In this document: in pieces, positions 11,291 to 23,900 of the stretch
Layout of the letters: every line of letters begins with the position of its first letter
Numbering within the stretch: position 1 is the first letter of the stretch
Assembly: GCA_935421135.1 (NCBI GenBank)
Contig: OW285192.1
Location: forward strand, 2,275,501-2,339,500
Length of the DNA: 64,000 bases
Reading direction: 5' to 3'
Source of the DNA: Bugulina stolonifera
Lineage: Eukaryota; Bryozoa; Gymnolaemata; Cheilostomatida; Bugulidae
Program-made: the position numbers and the translations under genes
Notes under the pieces: model-generated
The model's database searches: none
What the model was told of the DNA's origin: nothing
Seen by the model: the letters and a program-made list of their open reading frames with translations, nothing else

Positions 11291-11936
11291 CTTATCTCTT
11301 TGTAGCCAGTGATCCACACACAAGTACAGGCATCAACTACCTGCCCGCATAGTGATACACCATATAGGCTTGTTATCTCTGTTATGTTTCTGCATTCTTA
11401 CACGTGAAAGGTGTAAAGTGCTTCCAAACTATTATAAATCACTCCCATAACCACAAAAAACAATTATAATGATGTGGGAAAATCTAGCCGGCAGCAAATT
11501 CCTTGTACAAGGTACACATTTGGTTGAAAGCTGACTTAAACACACTTAAATATACTTGACACACACTTGAAACACATTAGACATGTAGGCCTACTGGACT
11601 TGACCTGCACTCTATAATTATGTACCTGATATGTACTTGACCTGCAATCTATATGTACTTGACCTGCAATCAATATGTACTTGACCTGCGCTCTATAATA
11701 TGTACTCTATATGTACTTGACTTGCACTCTATATGTACTTGACCTGCACTCGATATGTACTTGACCTGCACTCTATAATATGCACTCTATATGTACTTGA
11801 CCTGCACTCTATAATATGCACTCTATAATTATGTACTTGACCTGCACTCTATATGTACTTGACCTGCACTCTATATGTACTTGACCTGCACTCTATATGT
11901 ACTTGACTTACACTCTATATGTACTCGATAGATTAC
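11291..11936. other. FBXW7-like intron with 22-bp minisatellite
   Basis: From about 11580 to 11930 there are irregular copies of a unit near 22 bp (TGTACTTGACCTGCACTCTA). On the minus strand the array begins within 15 nt of the F-box exon donor at 11936. The rest (11291-11580) is unique AT-rich sequence with no gene seen. Confidence 0.7.
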
Positions 11937-12072
11937 CTAAGTCAGCGCCACTCTCTCGATATTTCTGTTTCCAGAGAAGGGTGTCTTCAGTGAGAGCTCT
12001 CCAGTATTGGCATGTCTGACCAGCTCGTAGCAAGTCTTTTGGAGTTAGGAAGGAGAGAACATACAGAGCCAG
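11937..12072 (-). CDS. FBXW7: F-box exon of an FBXW7-like gene (partial)
   Basis: A minus-strand exon bounded by TTTTCCAG acceptor and GTAATC donor, encoding ALYVLSFLTPKDLLRAGQTC and then YWRALTEDTLLWKQKY. This matches the F-box of FBXW7/Fbw7, the substrate receptor of an SCF ubiquitin ligase that binds Skp1 through this domain. Following exons of the same gene copy should lie at lower coordinates, left of the window, with the 41-bp satellite and E1 in the next intron. The WD40 exons at 45.7-62.6 kb are upstream in transcription sense and cannot follow it by normal splicing, so this is probably a second, tandem copy. Its 5' neighbour exon was not identified. Confidence 0.82.
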
Positions 12073-12147
12073 CTGGAAAATACACCAGTAACACCATTAA
12101 TACAGTACACATATACAATTTAAGTACACATTGTAATGCTATAATAC

Positions 12148-12660
12148 TAGTGTTGCACGGTGTTTCGGTATCATTCAGTTTTTCAGTTTTTGTCCTTTGG
12201 CTCAAAAGCCGCGAAAATTTATAATGCGACCCAATACCGAATGTAGCGGTTCGGTATGATTCAGTTTTAAAAATCAAACCGCGCCTGCCTCCTTAGCGCA
12301 CCCACTTCCGATAATGGCTGGTGTTGTGAACACGTGAATTCATGTTATGTATCTTTCAATCTTTATAATTCGATGACATCCTTGGAATACAGACTTACAT
12401 GTAGCTGCAGCAATCATTGTCACGTAGTAATGACTTAATTTTGCTTCACTCAATTCTAGTAGTTATACTTGCATATTATTATAAATAATCAATTTTTAAT
12501 AATTGTGATTTATTAGAGAAAATTAAAAATGGGCGCCATTACAGTTGAACGCAAAGTGTGACTACTCCCAAAATTGAGCATTCAGTTTTCGGTTTGACTC
12601 CGTGTTTTTTCCTAGATTTAAAAAACTGAATTAAACCAAGGGGTAGAAAACAACTTTGGT
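12148..12660. mobile_element. hAT-like fragment (uncertain extent)
   Basis: Begins TAGTGTTGCACGGTGTTTCG, closely like the left end of the hAT-like element at 54800, and continues with TTCGGTAT/CAGTTTTT motifs. The right end is not defined; there is no coding sequence. Confidence 0.4.
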
Positions 12661-12835
12661 ATTCATACTAATATACTAACACATGTATACTAATAAATAC
12701 TAATATACTAATAAATACTAATACTAATAAATACTAATATACTAACAAATACTAATATACTAATAAATACTAATATACTAATAAATACTAATATACTAAT
12801 AAATACTAATATACTAATAAATACTAATATACTAG
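12661..12835. repeat. AT-rich minisatellite (ACTAATATACTAATAAAT)
   Basis: Tandem copies of an 18-bp ACTAATATACTAATAAAT unit with variants. No coding signal. Confidence 0.85.
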
Positions 12836-12840
12836 TGTAG

Positions 12841-12938
12841 TAGTGCTGGGCGGTTTGGATTTAGATGTACATTCAGTCTTTTTGCTGATTTTTCAAAAAA
12901 AACTGAATGTACATCTAAATCCAAACCGCCCAGCACCA
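12841..12938. mobile_element. Palindromic MITE, about 98 bp
   Basis: TAGTGCTGGGCGGTTTGG at the left is mirrored by CCAAACCGCCCAGCACCA at the right; the arms (about 40 bp) are almost perfect inverted repeats. The terminus TAGTGCTGGGC is typical of hAT-type miniature elements. Confidence 0.65.
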
Positions 12939-13195
12939 TCAATGACGACCAATGACGACCAATGACGACCAATGACGACCAATGACGACCAATGACGACC
13001 AATGACGACCAGTGACGACCAGTGATGACCAATGACGACCAATGACGATCAGTGACGACCAGTGACGGCCAGTGACGGCCAGTGACGACCAGTGACAGCC
13101 AGTGACGGCCAGTGACGGCCAGTGACGGCCAGTGACGGCCAGTGACGGCCAATGACGGCCCGTGACGGCCCGTGACGACCAATGACGGACAATGA
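12939..13195. repeat. 10-bp minisatellite (CAATGACGAC / CAGTGACGGC)
   Basis: About 25 copies of a 10-bp unit, grading from CAATGACGAC at the left to CAGTGACGGC at the right. The overlapping minus-strand open frames (repeats of TGRHWPSLAV type) are artefacts. Confidence 0.9.
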
Positions 13196-13260
13196 TGACA
13201 TCGTAGTCACAACCACCTTCAACAATGTAAAAGATAGCCATGCTAAGATCTTAGACATTT

Positions 13261-13665
13261 GTAATGGAACCTCGGTCCAGCCCAATCAACCCTCCATGGT
13301 TGGATGGTAACGGAGAGATGAATCTCTTCCTAGTGCAATTTCGCTTTCGGGCAGAAACAAATGAATGGAGAGGCAGCCGTCTCTTTTGTGCACCACCAAG
13401 AAGCACTACATGATGATATTAAAGACTGTGGATGGCCCGACAGTGTGGAACAGATCAATACAGCCCAACACTCTACACAGCCCAAGAAGTGGGCTGAGAC
13501 TAAGCCAACCCTGAGAGGAATCTCAGAATATGTTCTTCGACGAACATGCACAACCTTGGTGCACCAGCTCGTTAACCTGGTCTACCAGGAGTTTCCAGCA
13601 GCCTACAGCCCAAGCCTGATATTAGAGCATTTTGCCAGTTCCTTAGGAGATGTCTATCTCCAATA
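13261..13665 (+). pseudogene. Possible degraded retrotransposon gag fragment
   Basis: Shortly before 13361 one frame reads NLFLVQFRFRAETNEWRG, of the kind seen early in Ty3/gypsy Gag; another frame then runs open to 13665 with SPSLILEHFASSLGDVYLQ near its end. The apparent frame change and lack of flanking LTRs suggest a decayed fragment. The assignment rests on weak resemblance only. Confidence 0.35.
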
Positions 13666-14942
13666 ACATACATGTACATGTATATATTGGCAGTGGACAA
13701 CAAGGATGCATAGCTACATGCCGAACTGCACCCGGTTACAGTAAACATCTAGGCGGAGAGTTCATTATGAAAGTTCAACATCTCAAATCTACCTTGTACT
13801 GACACGTGGAACGAACTTACCTGTTGGACATGTTGAAGGAGCGGATGTTCCTCAGAAGGTGTCCTAACCTGGAGCAGAAGCAGATGGGCAGAACGCCGCA
13901 CTGTTAAGGGTTTATTAACAATAACCATAATACATGTAGGTCAGTAAAAATGGCATGTTATTAATATTACAACGTTGATATAAAATATACCCTTTCACAT
14001 CTTTGTTATTGGAAGATATTTAACAATTTGGTATTAAATAATAATATGGGTATTAAATAATGATTGGTAGGATTCCACCAATATAACGAGATTTATACAG
14101 TCTAACAGTAATAAACATTTTCAATGATAAAGAGTATATCCAATGTAATATGTACACACTAGTTACTAGATATCTAAAATAATGCTCTATATTTATAAAT
14201 TGAACTGGAAGATCTCAATTGTATACAGGTATGCTTTCTAAAATTCTCTGAATAACTCATTAAGAACACTGTAAACACAATGCTATTTTTTTATTTCTTT
14301 TAGTCAGCTAATAGAGGATGTGGACATTTTAGTGAACATGGTTTTCTAGTGACCATTATAACTTATAGGGTAAGTAAGTTGACTGAGATACAAAAGTACA
14401 AGTAGACATAATATTAGTGTGAAATATGCACTCACTGTATATTCCACAGTAAGTGCATGCTCATAGTGTACAAGTAGAACATACATGTACATGTATATTT
14501 ACTAACTACATAGTACAAGTAGTAAGTAGAAATACAATCATATTATAATACATGTACATGTACAATATCACTGCTATGGTAAAATAGGGAGTAGAACCAT
14601 GTCTTGGTAGACATCAGTACATATTACTATATTCATTGGAATAAAGTGACAATCAATTTGCTAATTAGAAAGATAACTCTGCATAAATGGCTGTTTGAAC
14701 TGTATGATCAGAAGCACTGAGGTGGCCCAAAACTATGATAATTCAGTCACGCCTTCTGTTCCAGAAGAGACAATTTAAAGCTCTGTATTGTCAGTTAGTT
14801 GCATTAAACTGGACAGCACATGTGAGATGTGACCATATACCAAGACTTCGAGTTCAAGTGTAATCAGGTATTTCATTGTGTCCTAACACACATTGCTTTT
14901 TCTGCTTACAGCAACTAGGCTATATATTATACAAAATACAAC
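13666..14942. other. Intergenic stretch, nothing recognised
   Basis: AT-rich sequence with TACATGTA microsatellite patches. A minus-strand GT donor near 13823 follows a short open stretch that might be an unrecognised exon, but no homology could be named. Confidence 0.4.
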
Positions 14943-17900
14943 ATGTTTGTCCTGTCAGTAGAGAGACTAACTCTGATCACATTCATGGTTCAGCTTTTAC
15001 AAGGTAAGTAGGCAGCTTGAGTTGGCTGAGTCTCTGACAACGTCATCTGCTACCATACAATATGACATGTGCTCTGCAATCATGGGCACTCAAAAGCTAT
15101 TGCATGTAGTTAGAAGTTGAAAGAAGAAGATAAATTGAGAGAGCACAACTTGTAATTATAGTAAATATCTTATGAGTGCCCATGTCTGCAATATATGACA
15201 TTGATTGGTAAAATATTTAGTTATGGCTTAGACTTGGCAGTAAATAGTAGTTTACATACCCAGAAAGAGATTTCTGTTGAGACAGCTGAAAGCGAGCGAC
15301 TAAACAGTCTCTTCGCTCAAAATGGCCTGTTTACTAAACCCCTGGCTACCTTCACACACAAGAGAAATTTTGTCATTGATAGCTTAAGATGGATGAGATA
15401 TACTGGTAAGGCTAGCTACATGTAGAGATGCTGTTGATGCTGAAGGTACACATAAATCTAATATATGGGAGAAAGGGTAGAAGATAGAGTTCACCATATC
15501 CAGTATTTGAATTTGTGACAAATGAGCCTCTTTTGCTTGTATTTTAGCTCAAAACTTGACAAGGATTCCAACAATTATAAAAATATCTGTGGAGACATAT
15601 GGAGATGAACAAATCCTCAAATCACCAACAGACTTTCACTATCAAGTGTTTCACAATAATGATCACAGTGGTACTAAGAATTTGCTTAGGTGTTACGCCA
15701 ACAACGCGGATAATTTGCACTGGGAGTTTAGAAAAGATGCCGACCAACCGTTTAATGCTGATTTGCCAAATCTATGGAAAGTTAGAAATATAGCTGCAGG
15801 CGTAGAGAATCGAAACGTAATTTACCTTGATAGGTCTGCCTATGAAGTTCTACTAAATTATACTCTGTCCGAATCAGTGCTAGGTGGATACTATCGCTGT
15901 GTAGCTGCTACTGATGGAGAAACCAGACTAGCCGTATCACCTACTGTTCGAATGAGCAGCGTAGGTAAGTCTCTTTAATAAGTATAGACTATAGATTATT
16001 ATAGATTACATATTGCTGCTATAGTACTAACTTACCACCACCACCACCGCCACCACCACCGCCGCCATCACCGTCATCACCGCCACCCCTCCTCCACCTC
16101 CGCCCAACCTTCCCCCACAACCCCCACTCACCCGAACGACCGATCGTTTGAGGCGGTCAAGCCGCGTCCGCCCACGTTGCGTGCGGCGCCGACCGTACAC
16201 GTGGAGGCGACGCCAGTGCCCCGTATCCACCGGGCCAAGCGACTAGGCCGCGGCCCGCCGCTTCTCTTGCGCCCTCACTCAAAAAGCTTGAGATCTAAAC
16301 AAGCGAATTCCGCTGTACTTTGCCTATAGCTCTCATTAGCGATAAGAAGAAGTACTACGGAAGGCTTGGTTTATGATGTGCATTGCATTTTTAATGAAGA
16401 AACATGTAAAGACTTGGCTATTAATATACTGATGGAGTGAAAACCTCCACCTATATAGTAGAGCTTAGTAGGAGGAGTCTGACTAATTCTCCACCTATTA
16501 TAATACAACCCGATGTGCCCCGATGTGTCCCGATGTTGCCCCGATGTGCCCCGATGTTGCCCCGATGTGCCCCGATGTGCCCCGATGTGCCCCGATGTTG
16601 CCCCGATGTGCCCCGATGTTGCCCCGATGTGCCCCGATGTGCCCCGATGTGCCCCGATGTTGCCCCGATGTGCCCCGATGTGCCCCGATGTTGCCCCGAT
16701 GTGCCCCGATGTTGCCCCGATGTGCCCCGATGTGCCCCGATGTTGCCCCGATGTGCCCCGATGTTGCCCCGATGTGCCCCGATGTGCCCCGATGTGCCCC
16801 GATGTTGCCCCGATGTGCCCCGATGTGCCCCGATGTGCCCCGATGTTGCCCCGATGTGCCCCGATGTGCCCCGATGTTGCCCCGATGTGCCCCGATGTGC
16901 CCCGATGTTGCCCCGATGTTGCCCCGATGTGCCCCGATGTTGCCCCGATGTGCCCCGATGTGCCCCGATGTTGCCCCGATGCAAACCGATGTGCCCCGAT
17001 GTGATTCCGAAGCATACAAAGGGGTCTTTTCTTATTGGATGATACATTAGAAATTTTAGTATATAAGGAAGGTTTCTACAGTGGTAGAGCAGCTTGAGTT
17101 GGATGGCTATTATTCCAAGATAGAAAAGATGCAGCTTTCTTCAGTAGTATCGTTTTATTACGAAGATAAATAGAGAAAAAATAAAAGAATCAAGAAGATA
17201 AACAGAGAAAAAATAAAAGAATCAAGAAGAAATCTAAAAAGTAAAGAATCAAGCAGAAATCTAAAAAGCAAAGAAAAAAAGAATGCAGGTAAGATAAAAA
17301 CGAATTATAAGTAAAGTGAAGTATTTCTCTCTAGTCAAAGTGAAAAGGTGAAAAAAGCATAACATTGTTTACATGCGTTGTGGGTGGGAAAGTATTATTT
17401 CTTTTATTATAGTATAAACGTTGTAATAGAGCTCTTATAGAATGATCTCGAACACATCCTTCTACTCTGCTTAGTCGTGTAATTATTCCCTCCATAGTCC
17501 ACCCTCGAGCTCGAAGGAGACAGAACAAGATGCAGTAGTCTCCACACACGTTAGTACTCTCTTCTTGTAGACACTCACCATTCCATACTATTGGTATTCC
17601 CCATTGTTGTAACATCTTACCCACATCAGGATAAATAGAAGGGGGGAGTCCATAGGAGTCGAAATACTCTATTTCTTTTCCATTCGAAAAAACAGAGATC
17701 CAATGCTCGCCACTTTTCTCACTTGCTTGAGTGTTGAAAACAAAAGATCCAGATGGGGAGAAGGAGTCTAAGAAATGATCCCTTGGCATAACCCCTCTAA
17801 AGGAGCTTGATGAGATTTTATCATCAGATAGAATATTCGAGATTGAGAATGTATCCATTCTTTTTACATCATCCCAGCTACCATAGATACTTCGTGATTT

Positions 17901-20900
17901 GCATTCAAGTAGATAATATCATCTTTTTCTTTGTATACAAACAGTCCAAGTGTATTTTGAGTTTGATTAGCAAATGCTAGATTAATAGATAGACTCCCAT
18001 TTGATAACAAGTGAAAGTTGTCATCACACAAATCTCCCGAAATGTCAAAGGCGTAGAGAGCAGCGCAGGACTTGTATTTGCTAGGGGAGATCTCATTCCC
18101 TGTATCAGCATCGGATGTATTTGTAACAGTGAACAAATTCATGAATTCACGAGCAAACTTTCCACTTGCAAAGTTTGGTTCATATCTTCGGGTCACTGGT
18201 GTTCCATCAATTAGTAGTTCTAATGAACTTAGGTTGTTATGTCCAAATTTGAAGGGATTTTGCTTATACGTTCCACTCTTTGCAGTATGGTTGACTAGTC
18301 CAACAAAGACTCTGTTTGGCTTCTGTCCCGCTTGATCAAAGTTCACTCTCACTGACTGGTGTCCAGCAGGGATGACATGGAAATGAGTTTTTATTCGGTC
18401 AATTGGTAGTTTTATAGACTCTTGTTGCACAACCCAAACATCCATTTGTGCTTTTTGTAAGGCCGGATTGGCTTGTACACGTCGAATCCACAATTCTGTC
18501 TTAGTTATAGAAATCTTTGCCCCTCCTGCAGGATTGTCTGTTTCTGCTAAGAGGGCCATTTGTGGAATAGCACGTTGTAGAGTAAGGCGAGAGCAAACTC
18601 CTGGTGGAATAAGTCTTCCTTGAGAAAACATACTCAACCTAGGTCTCCCATAGAAGCTCATCTCTTTACTTGTGGCTATAAGTTTCTTTCTTTTTTCAAC
18701 CACTTCGGGAGGTATACCATCATAGTCTTCTCCAGTTCCTTCATCCTCCATCCACCCACTCCCAACTTTCATATATGTGCTCTTAGCATCTTTACCATAG
18801 TTTAGGAGATTCTCGACATAAGCTCTATGTCCATAGTTTGGTTCATACTCAACATCTTGCCCAGCCAGTTGAACAGTGGCAGAAGAAAAGAGACTGTGCA
18901 TAAAATTGTCCCCTGGAACAACCTTTAGTTGTTCTTCCGCAGGTAGTACGCTTCCATCAGCCTTGCTCACCTTTACTGTGGTGTGTAAGTAAGACCTTGA
19001 TAGATCTGTGTAGAGTTCGTCGGCGGGCGGGATGTTAAATTCAATAGTGCCATCAGGGGAGTCCGTAACAGGAGCCAAAGGTACCCACTCACCTCTGAGC
19101 ACGCTAGTATGAGTCGGCGGAGTGGCAAATAAGTCAAAACTGGAGTCAACCGTGTCTGGAGAGTCTTCAGAAACCTTGGAGAGAGAGATGGCTCGATGTG
19201 TGACGGACATGTTCGATAGTGTGAGAGTTGTTCCATCTAGTACTTGCTCCTACAGACGCTTGTCTAAGAGTGGGGAGTGGCGAGTCTAGGTGCGGATTAT
19301 ATATTTATCTTTCATTTAGTCAAAAACTGTTTTTCTTCCTTTACGCTTTTTCTTTGTAGACTTTTGACTAACTCGTGCACGTTTGGCAGGTGGTTCACGT
19401 AATTCATCTTCTACATCACCTAGAAGATCCCCACCAGCTTCACGAAAACGTTTTGCTGCAGAAGATTTGAAGTTCTCTCCCTTGATCACATCTCCCAGAA
19501 CCGAAGCTCCAGTAGTCAATAGCTTTTTCCCAATAGTTTTGGCACCATTCTTTAGCATGGGAAGGACCCCTCGGGCCAGTCCAGAAAAGAGTGAGCCGAT
19601 CCCATTACCCGTCATAATAGGTTTTCTCCTGTACACACTCATTCCCTCTCCCACCTGGTTTGCATAATAGTCTTCATACATCTCACCTGACTCATCAGGA
19701 AAATATGGAACTATGCGAGGGGCCATGTTATTTCTCTCCACGCGGTCTGAAACGAACCGTCAGCACAACCTTTCCACTGCGAAATGAGACCCTTTCTCCA
19801 TCATCACGTCTTATATCTACCTCGATGAGGTCTGTGCTTGTATTAGACACTAGAGAGTATTGAACATTCGAAAACTCAAAGAAAACGGTGCTATTTCTTT
19901 CACTCTCTGTTATAGGAACTGTGCGAAGTAGGGGGACTAGACTATCTCCAACATGTCTTGGTGAGACTACGGAGGAGTAGACATAGAGGGATGTAAAACC
20001 AGCATTGATGTCTGGAGGGTTTTGACTCCTGTTGATTTCCGCAGCATATTCTACATCAGGCTTGAATCCCAACACCCACGCAACATCACGTGACATCATG
20101 ACAGAGTGTTCCTGTTCTCTCAACATGAGGAAAGTTTCATTCCGTAGACTATCATAGTAAAAGCTCACTACTTTTTCTAAGTCGTAGTTTATTAGTATTC
20201 TATTGATCTCGCTCAAAAGTTCACCCATGGAAGTATACCTTCCACTCCTGATTTCACATTTTCGTTCGACTCCATCTTTTGTATTCGTAACCACTACATA
20301 GCCATCTTCTACATTTCTCCAGGATGCGGGGTACTGAATGTCAAGTAACCCAACCTCCCACTGAGATGAGTGAAGCTTCAATGTCTTGGCTAGCTTCGTA
20401 ATGAAGTGAGCATTGGTGTTTGTGTCACTCCCACCGATGCGGACATTTGAGGTAAGTGTGACATTGAAGGCCATCTTTGAGAGTGAGCAAAACTGAACTT
20501 ACATATTGAATTTATACTACCTTTGATTTTACACAAACTGACTAGAATCTATCCAACTATTAAATGAGGAGGGATAACCACTCCATTTCACGAAACTCTC
20601 TTCTTTTCCTCTCCTTCTCCGCTTACGTATTACTTTCTCAACTCTAAAGATTTCAGGTAGGTTAACATGTTGCAATTCTTGTGCATAGAATGTTCCATCT
20701 ACTCCTTCTTTGTTTAGGTCTTCCAGTGTATAGACAGGGGGTGAGGTATGTGCCTTGACTGCTTTTATGGTGAATATCTCGGTTGACCAGTTTGGTGTGA
20801 ACCCTCGCTCAAAGCTACTACGAGCCATCGAAATCCGAACATGATCACCTGGTGAATATTTTACTCTTGTTTTCTTTAACCATCGTTTAGGTGAGAACTC

Positions 20901-23900
20901 ATTTAACCGAACCCAAACCTCTTCTTGATTATCGTAATCAACCTCAATAGGTTTCATTCCAATTGACCTATTAAAACTGTTGTTATATCCTTGGACTAGG
21001 TCTTCTACATCTTCTAAGTAGCGTCCATCTCCTCTATAAGTGAGTAGACGATGAATTTTCCCTCTCAATGTTCTATTAAAGCGTTCAACAAGAGCAGCCT
21101 TGATGATCTCATTCTCAGAGGTGAAATGGCTAACTCCATACTTCTTTAGCACTTCGCTCACCCTTCTGTTTAGGAACTCCTTACCTTTATCAGTTTGTAT
21201 TTGTCTAAAGCTTTCATTTTCGAATAGAGAGATGAGTGCATTGGACACTTCCAGACCAGACTTGGAATGGAGAGGAAAGACCCATGCTTTCCGTGAGAAG
21301 GCATCTATGCAGGTGAGCAAAAATGTTACTCCATCATTTGAGTCCTTGTGCGCACGCACATCCACGAGATCTGCCTGGAGTTGTTCACCAATCCCACTCA
21401 CAAACGTTTTTCTTCTTGTAAACTTCATTCTAATCGGGCGATGAAGAGTGTATGCGTCTTGACTTCTCAACCACTTCTCAACATCATTCTCATTAATACC
21501 AGGAGGAGAAGCTAAAACTAACTTTCTCTTTCCTCCAAAAGATGGTGGTTGAGGAGGGGAGAAGTAGATATCGCGTAGACCTTCATCTATATCATCCATC
21601 TTTCTTTTTTACTATCGCTTGCAAGAGGGGTTTTTTAGGAAGCTTTCGCCTAGACCTAGTTTTGATAGGACTTCTATTATCACCCTTCCTACTCCAATGT
21701 GCGCCAGCTTCTGACTTCTCTGGTTTTGTTTCTCTCCTATATGGGTGTGGTAGTGGTGACCTTGAGCCACTTCGCCTCTTTTCATCATCTCTTTTTTTCT
21801 CTCGCCCTCGCTCTTGTGCTTCTTCTTCTCTTTGTCTCCATGTATGCATTTCATTAAACCTAGTGTTAATTCCCTCTAATGTATTATACAACTCCTGCTG
21901 GGGATGGCGTGATCTCTCTAACTCTTTTAGGAACTTATTCATTTTATGAGTATGTTGCTCTAGCTGAGAGTAGATGTCTGTATTAGGGTTTTTGAGGTTA
22001 GATATTACATCTTTTCTGCTTTTTTCTGCCAGGAGTAGATCCCCATTTGTAGAGAGTGAGGGTAGATGCTCTCCTTCTTTTTTGTTGTTTCTACTATTCA
22101 TTGATTCATATGTATGTTTATCCATAAGAAGATACTTTTTAGAAAACTTGAGACTCATTTCACCTTTGTCCACCACCTAATCCACCAAGCACACCTCCGA
22201 GTAAACTTGCCAATGGCTTCAAAAGAAGACCTAAAAATCCACCACGTTGTAGGATTAACTTATTCTGCCTCACACTAGTACGAGAGTTGGTGAGATCCTC
22301 AATGGCCCTTCTATGTCGGCGTAGAGAGTTCAACTGAGCGGTAGTCAGATGAACATTACCTAATAATACATTTCTAGCACATTCAACAAGAGCGAGTATA
22401 AGGTCTTTGTTAGCCTCAGCAATGGTTGAATCTCTGATGGTTGCAGATGCTTTTGTCAGTGCATATATACTCAAGGCATTCCTCCTCAACCTTGGAGAAT
22501 ACTTGGGCGAATTAATGTATCTCATGCTTGATGATGGATGTGCTCTCTCCGAGTCCAAGACAGTTTATGGAGAGAGTAGAGATGTGAATGTTACTTATAT
22601 TCCAGGGTATTCGGGATATATACAGTCATGGGAGAGTGCTCAGAAGCAAAATTACCGATCAGTCTAGCCCACTCCGGGGTTTCTTGGCGAAGATTCAAGA
22701 ATAGAAAAGAGTGTGGCTTACGTGTAGCATCACTAAAAGCTTCTTGAACAGCTCTTGTACTCTGAGGAAAAGCCTGCTTTGCAAGATTGGTAACAGACAT
22801 TCCGTCTCTGGGGTTCTTGAACAAGAAAAAGTACTGCGAGTTTATTGACACTGTTCTATTATCTTTCGGGAAAAGGTTCTGTAGTAAGAAAAAGACGCTT
22901 ATGTTCAGGTGGTGACTGAACTTTGTAAAGATTGCATTAGTAGTCTCTTTCCCCCGACTTCACCCATCAAGTCCTCAATGATGAGCCAGCGATTCTTCCC
23001 ATCACGCTCTATATCCATCTCTACATCAATGAGTCCTGAATGAAACCTTACTTTATCTTTGTAATCCTCAAAGCGGCGTTGCCAAACTCCATAGCAGTAA
23101 ATGATTTCAACAGGAGTGGGTGAAGCAATTTCATCAACTCTCTTAATAAGACTAAATAGTAGTTCCGTTTATCCACTCCCTGTTGGACCACAGACTAGAG
23201 CTGTGAAGGGACTCTGCAAGCGAAGATCGATTTCTTGGTGTGGACGCATGCTGATCCAGTTGAGTAGCTAATAGAGTTGTGTTTGTTTTTAAAAAGTGTC
23301 CTTGCTTAAGTACTCCTTTGTCTTTGCCATTGGGTGGTTCCCTATCACTTAGATATGTGTAAACTGATGGGGATAAAGATGAGCAAGAAAGTATAAATAG
23401 TATTATGATTATGTAGAATGTGAACTTCTTTCTTTTGTTGCTTCTCTCTCCTATTTGCTCCCTTCCCTCTTCAGCAGAGATAGCTACTACTTCATCTAAG
23501 AGACCATCAGCCACATCTTCCTAATTCTCATTTCTACATACTACCTCTTGCTTTGACATCTTGCCCTTGTTTGAGAGAACAATTGGAATCTATACACTTT
23601 TATTCATCATTACTTTCTCCTGTTGGAACCCACTGTGGCAGTTTAGTATCTTCCCCTTCTGCTTTTGCATCATCATCATCTAGTTTGTTAGCCAGGTGGG
23701 GAATTATGTGATCAATAATTGATACACTATCCATTTTTTCTTCTTCTTCTTCTTCTTCTTTTTGCAAACGCTCGATTTCCATCATTAACCTCTCTTTTTC
23801 CATTCTTTCCTCTGTTAACTTTTTTTCTAAGAAGGTAATGCGATTTGCTCTTCTCTCTTTTCTTGCATCAATTCTCTGTTGCATCTCTAGTGCTTCTTTC

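Noticed and set aside
12832..13285. TGRHWPSLAV repeat frames
   Set aside because: 10-bp minisatellite in three minus-strand frames; not a gene.
7840..17015. CRISPR-like look of the regular arrays
   Set aside because: Eukaryotic context, no unique spacers of constant length and no cas genes; units are contiguous tandem repeats.
16371..17050. Six long open frames (CPDVPRC / GTSGHIGA repeats) resembling a repeat protein
   Set aside because: All derive from the 10/11-bp array read in every frame; composition dictated by the repeat.
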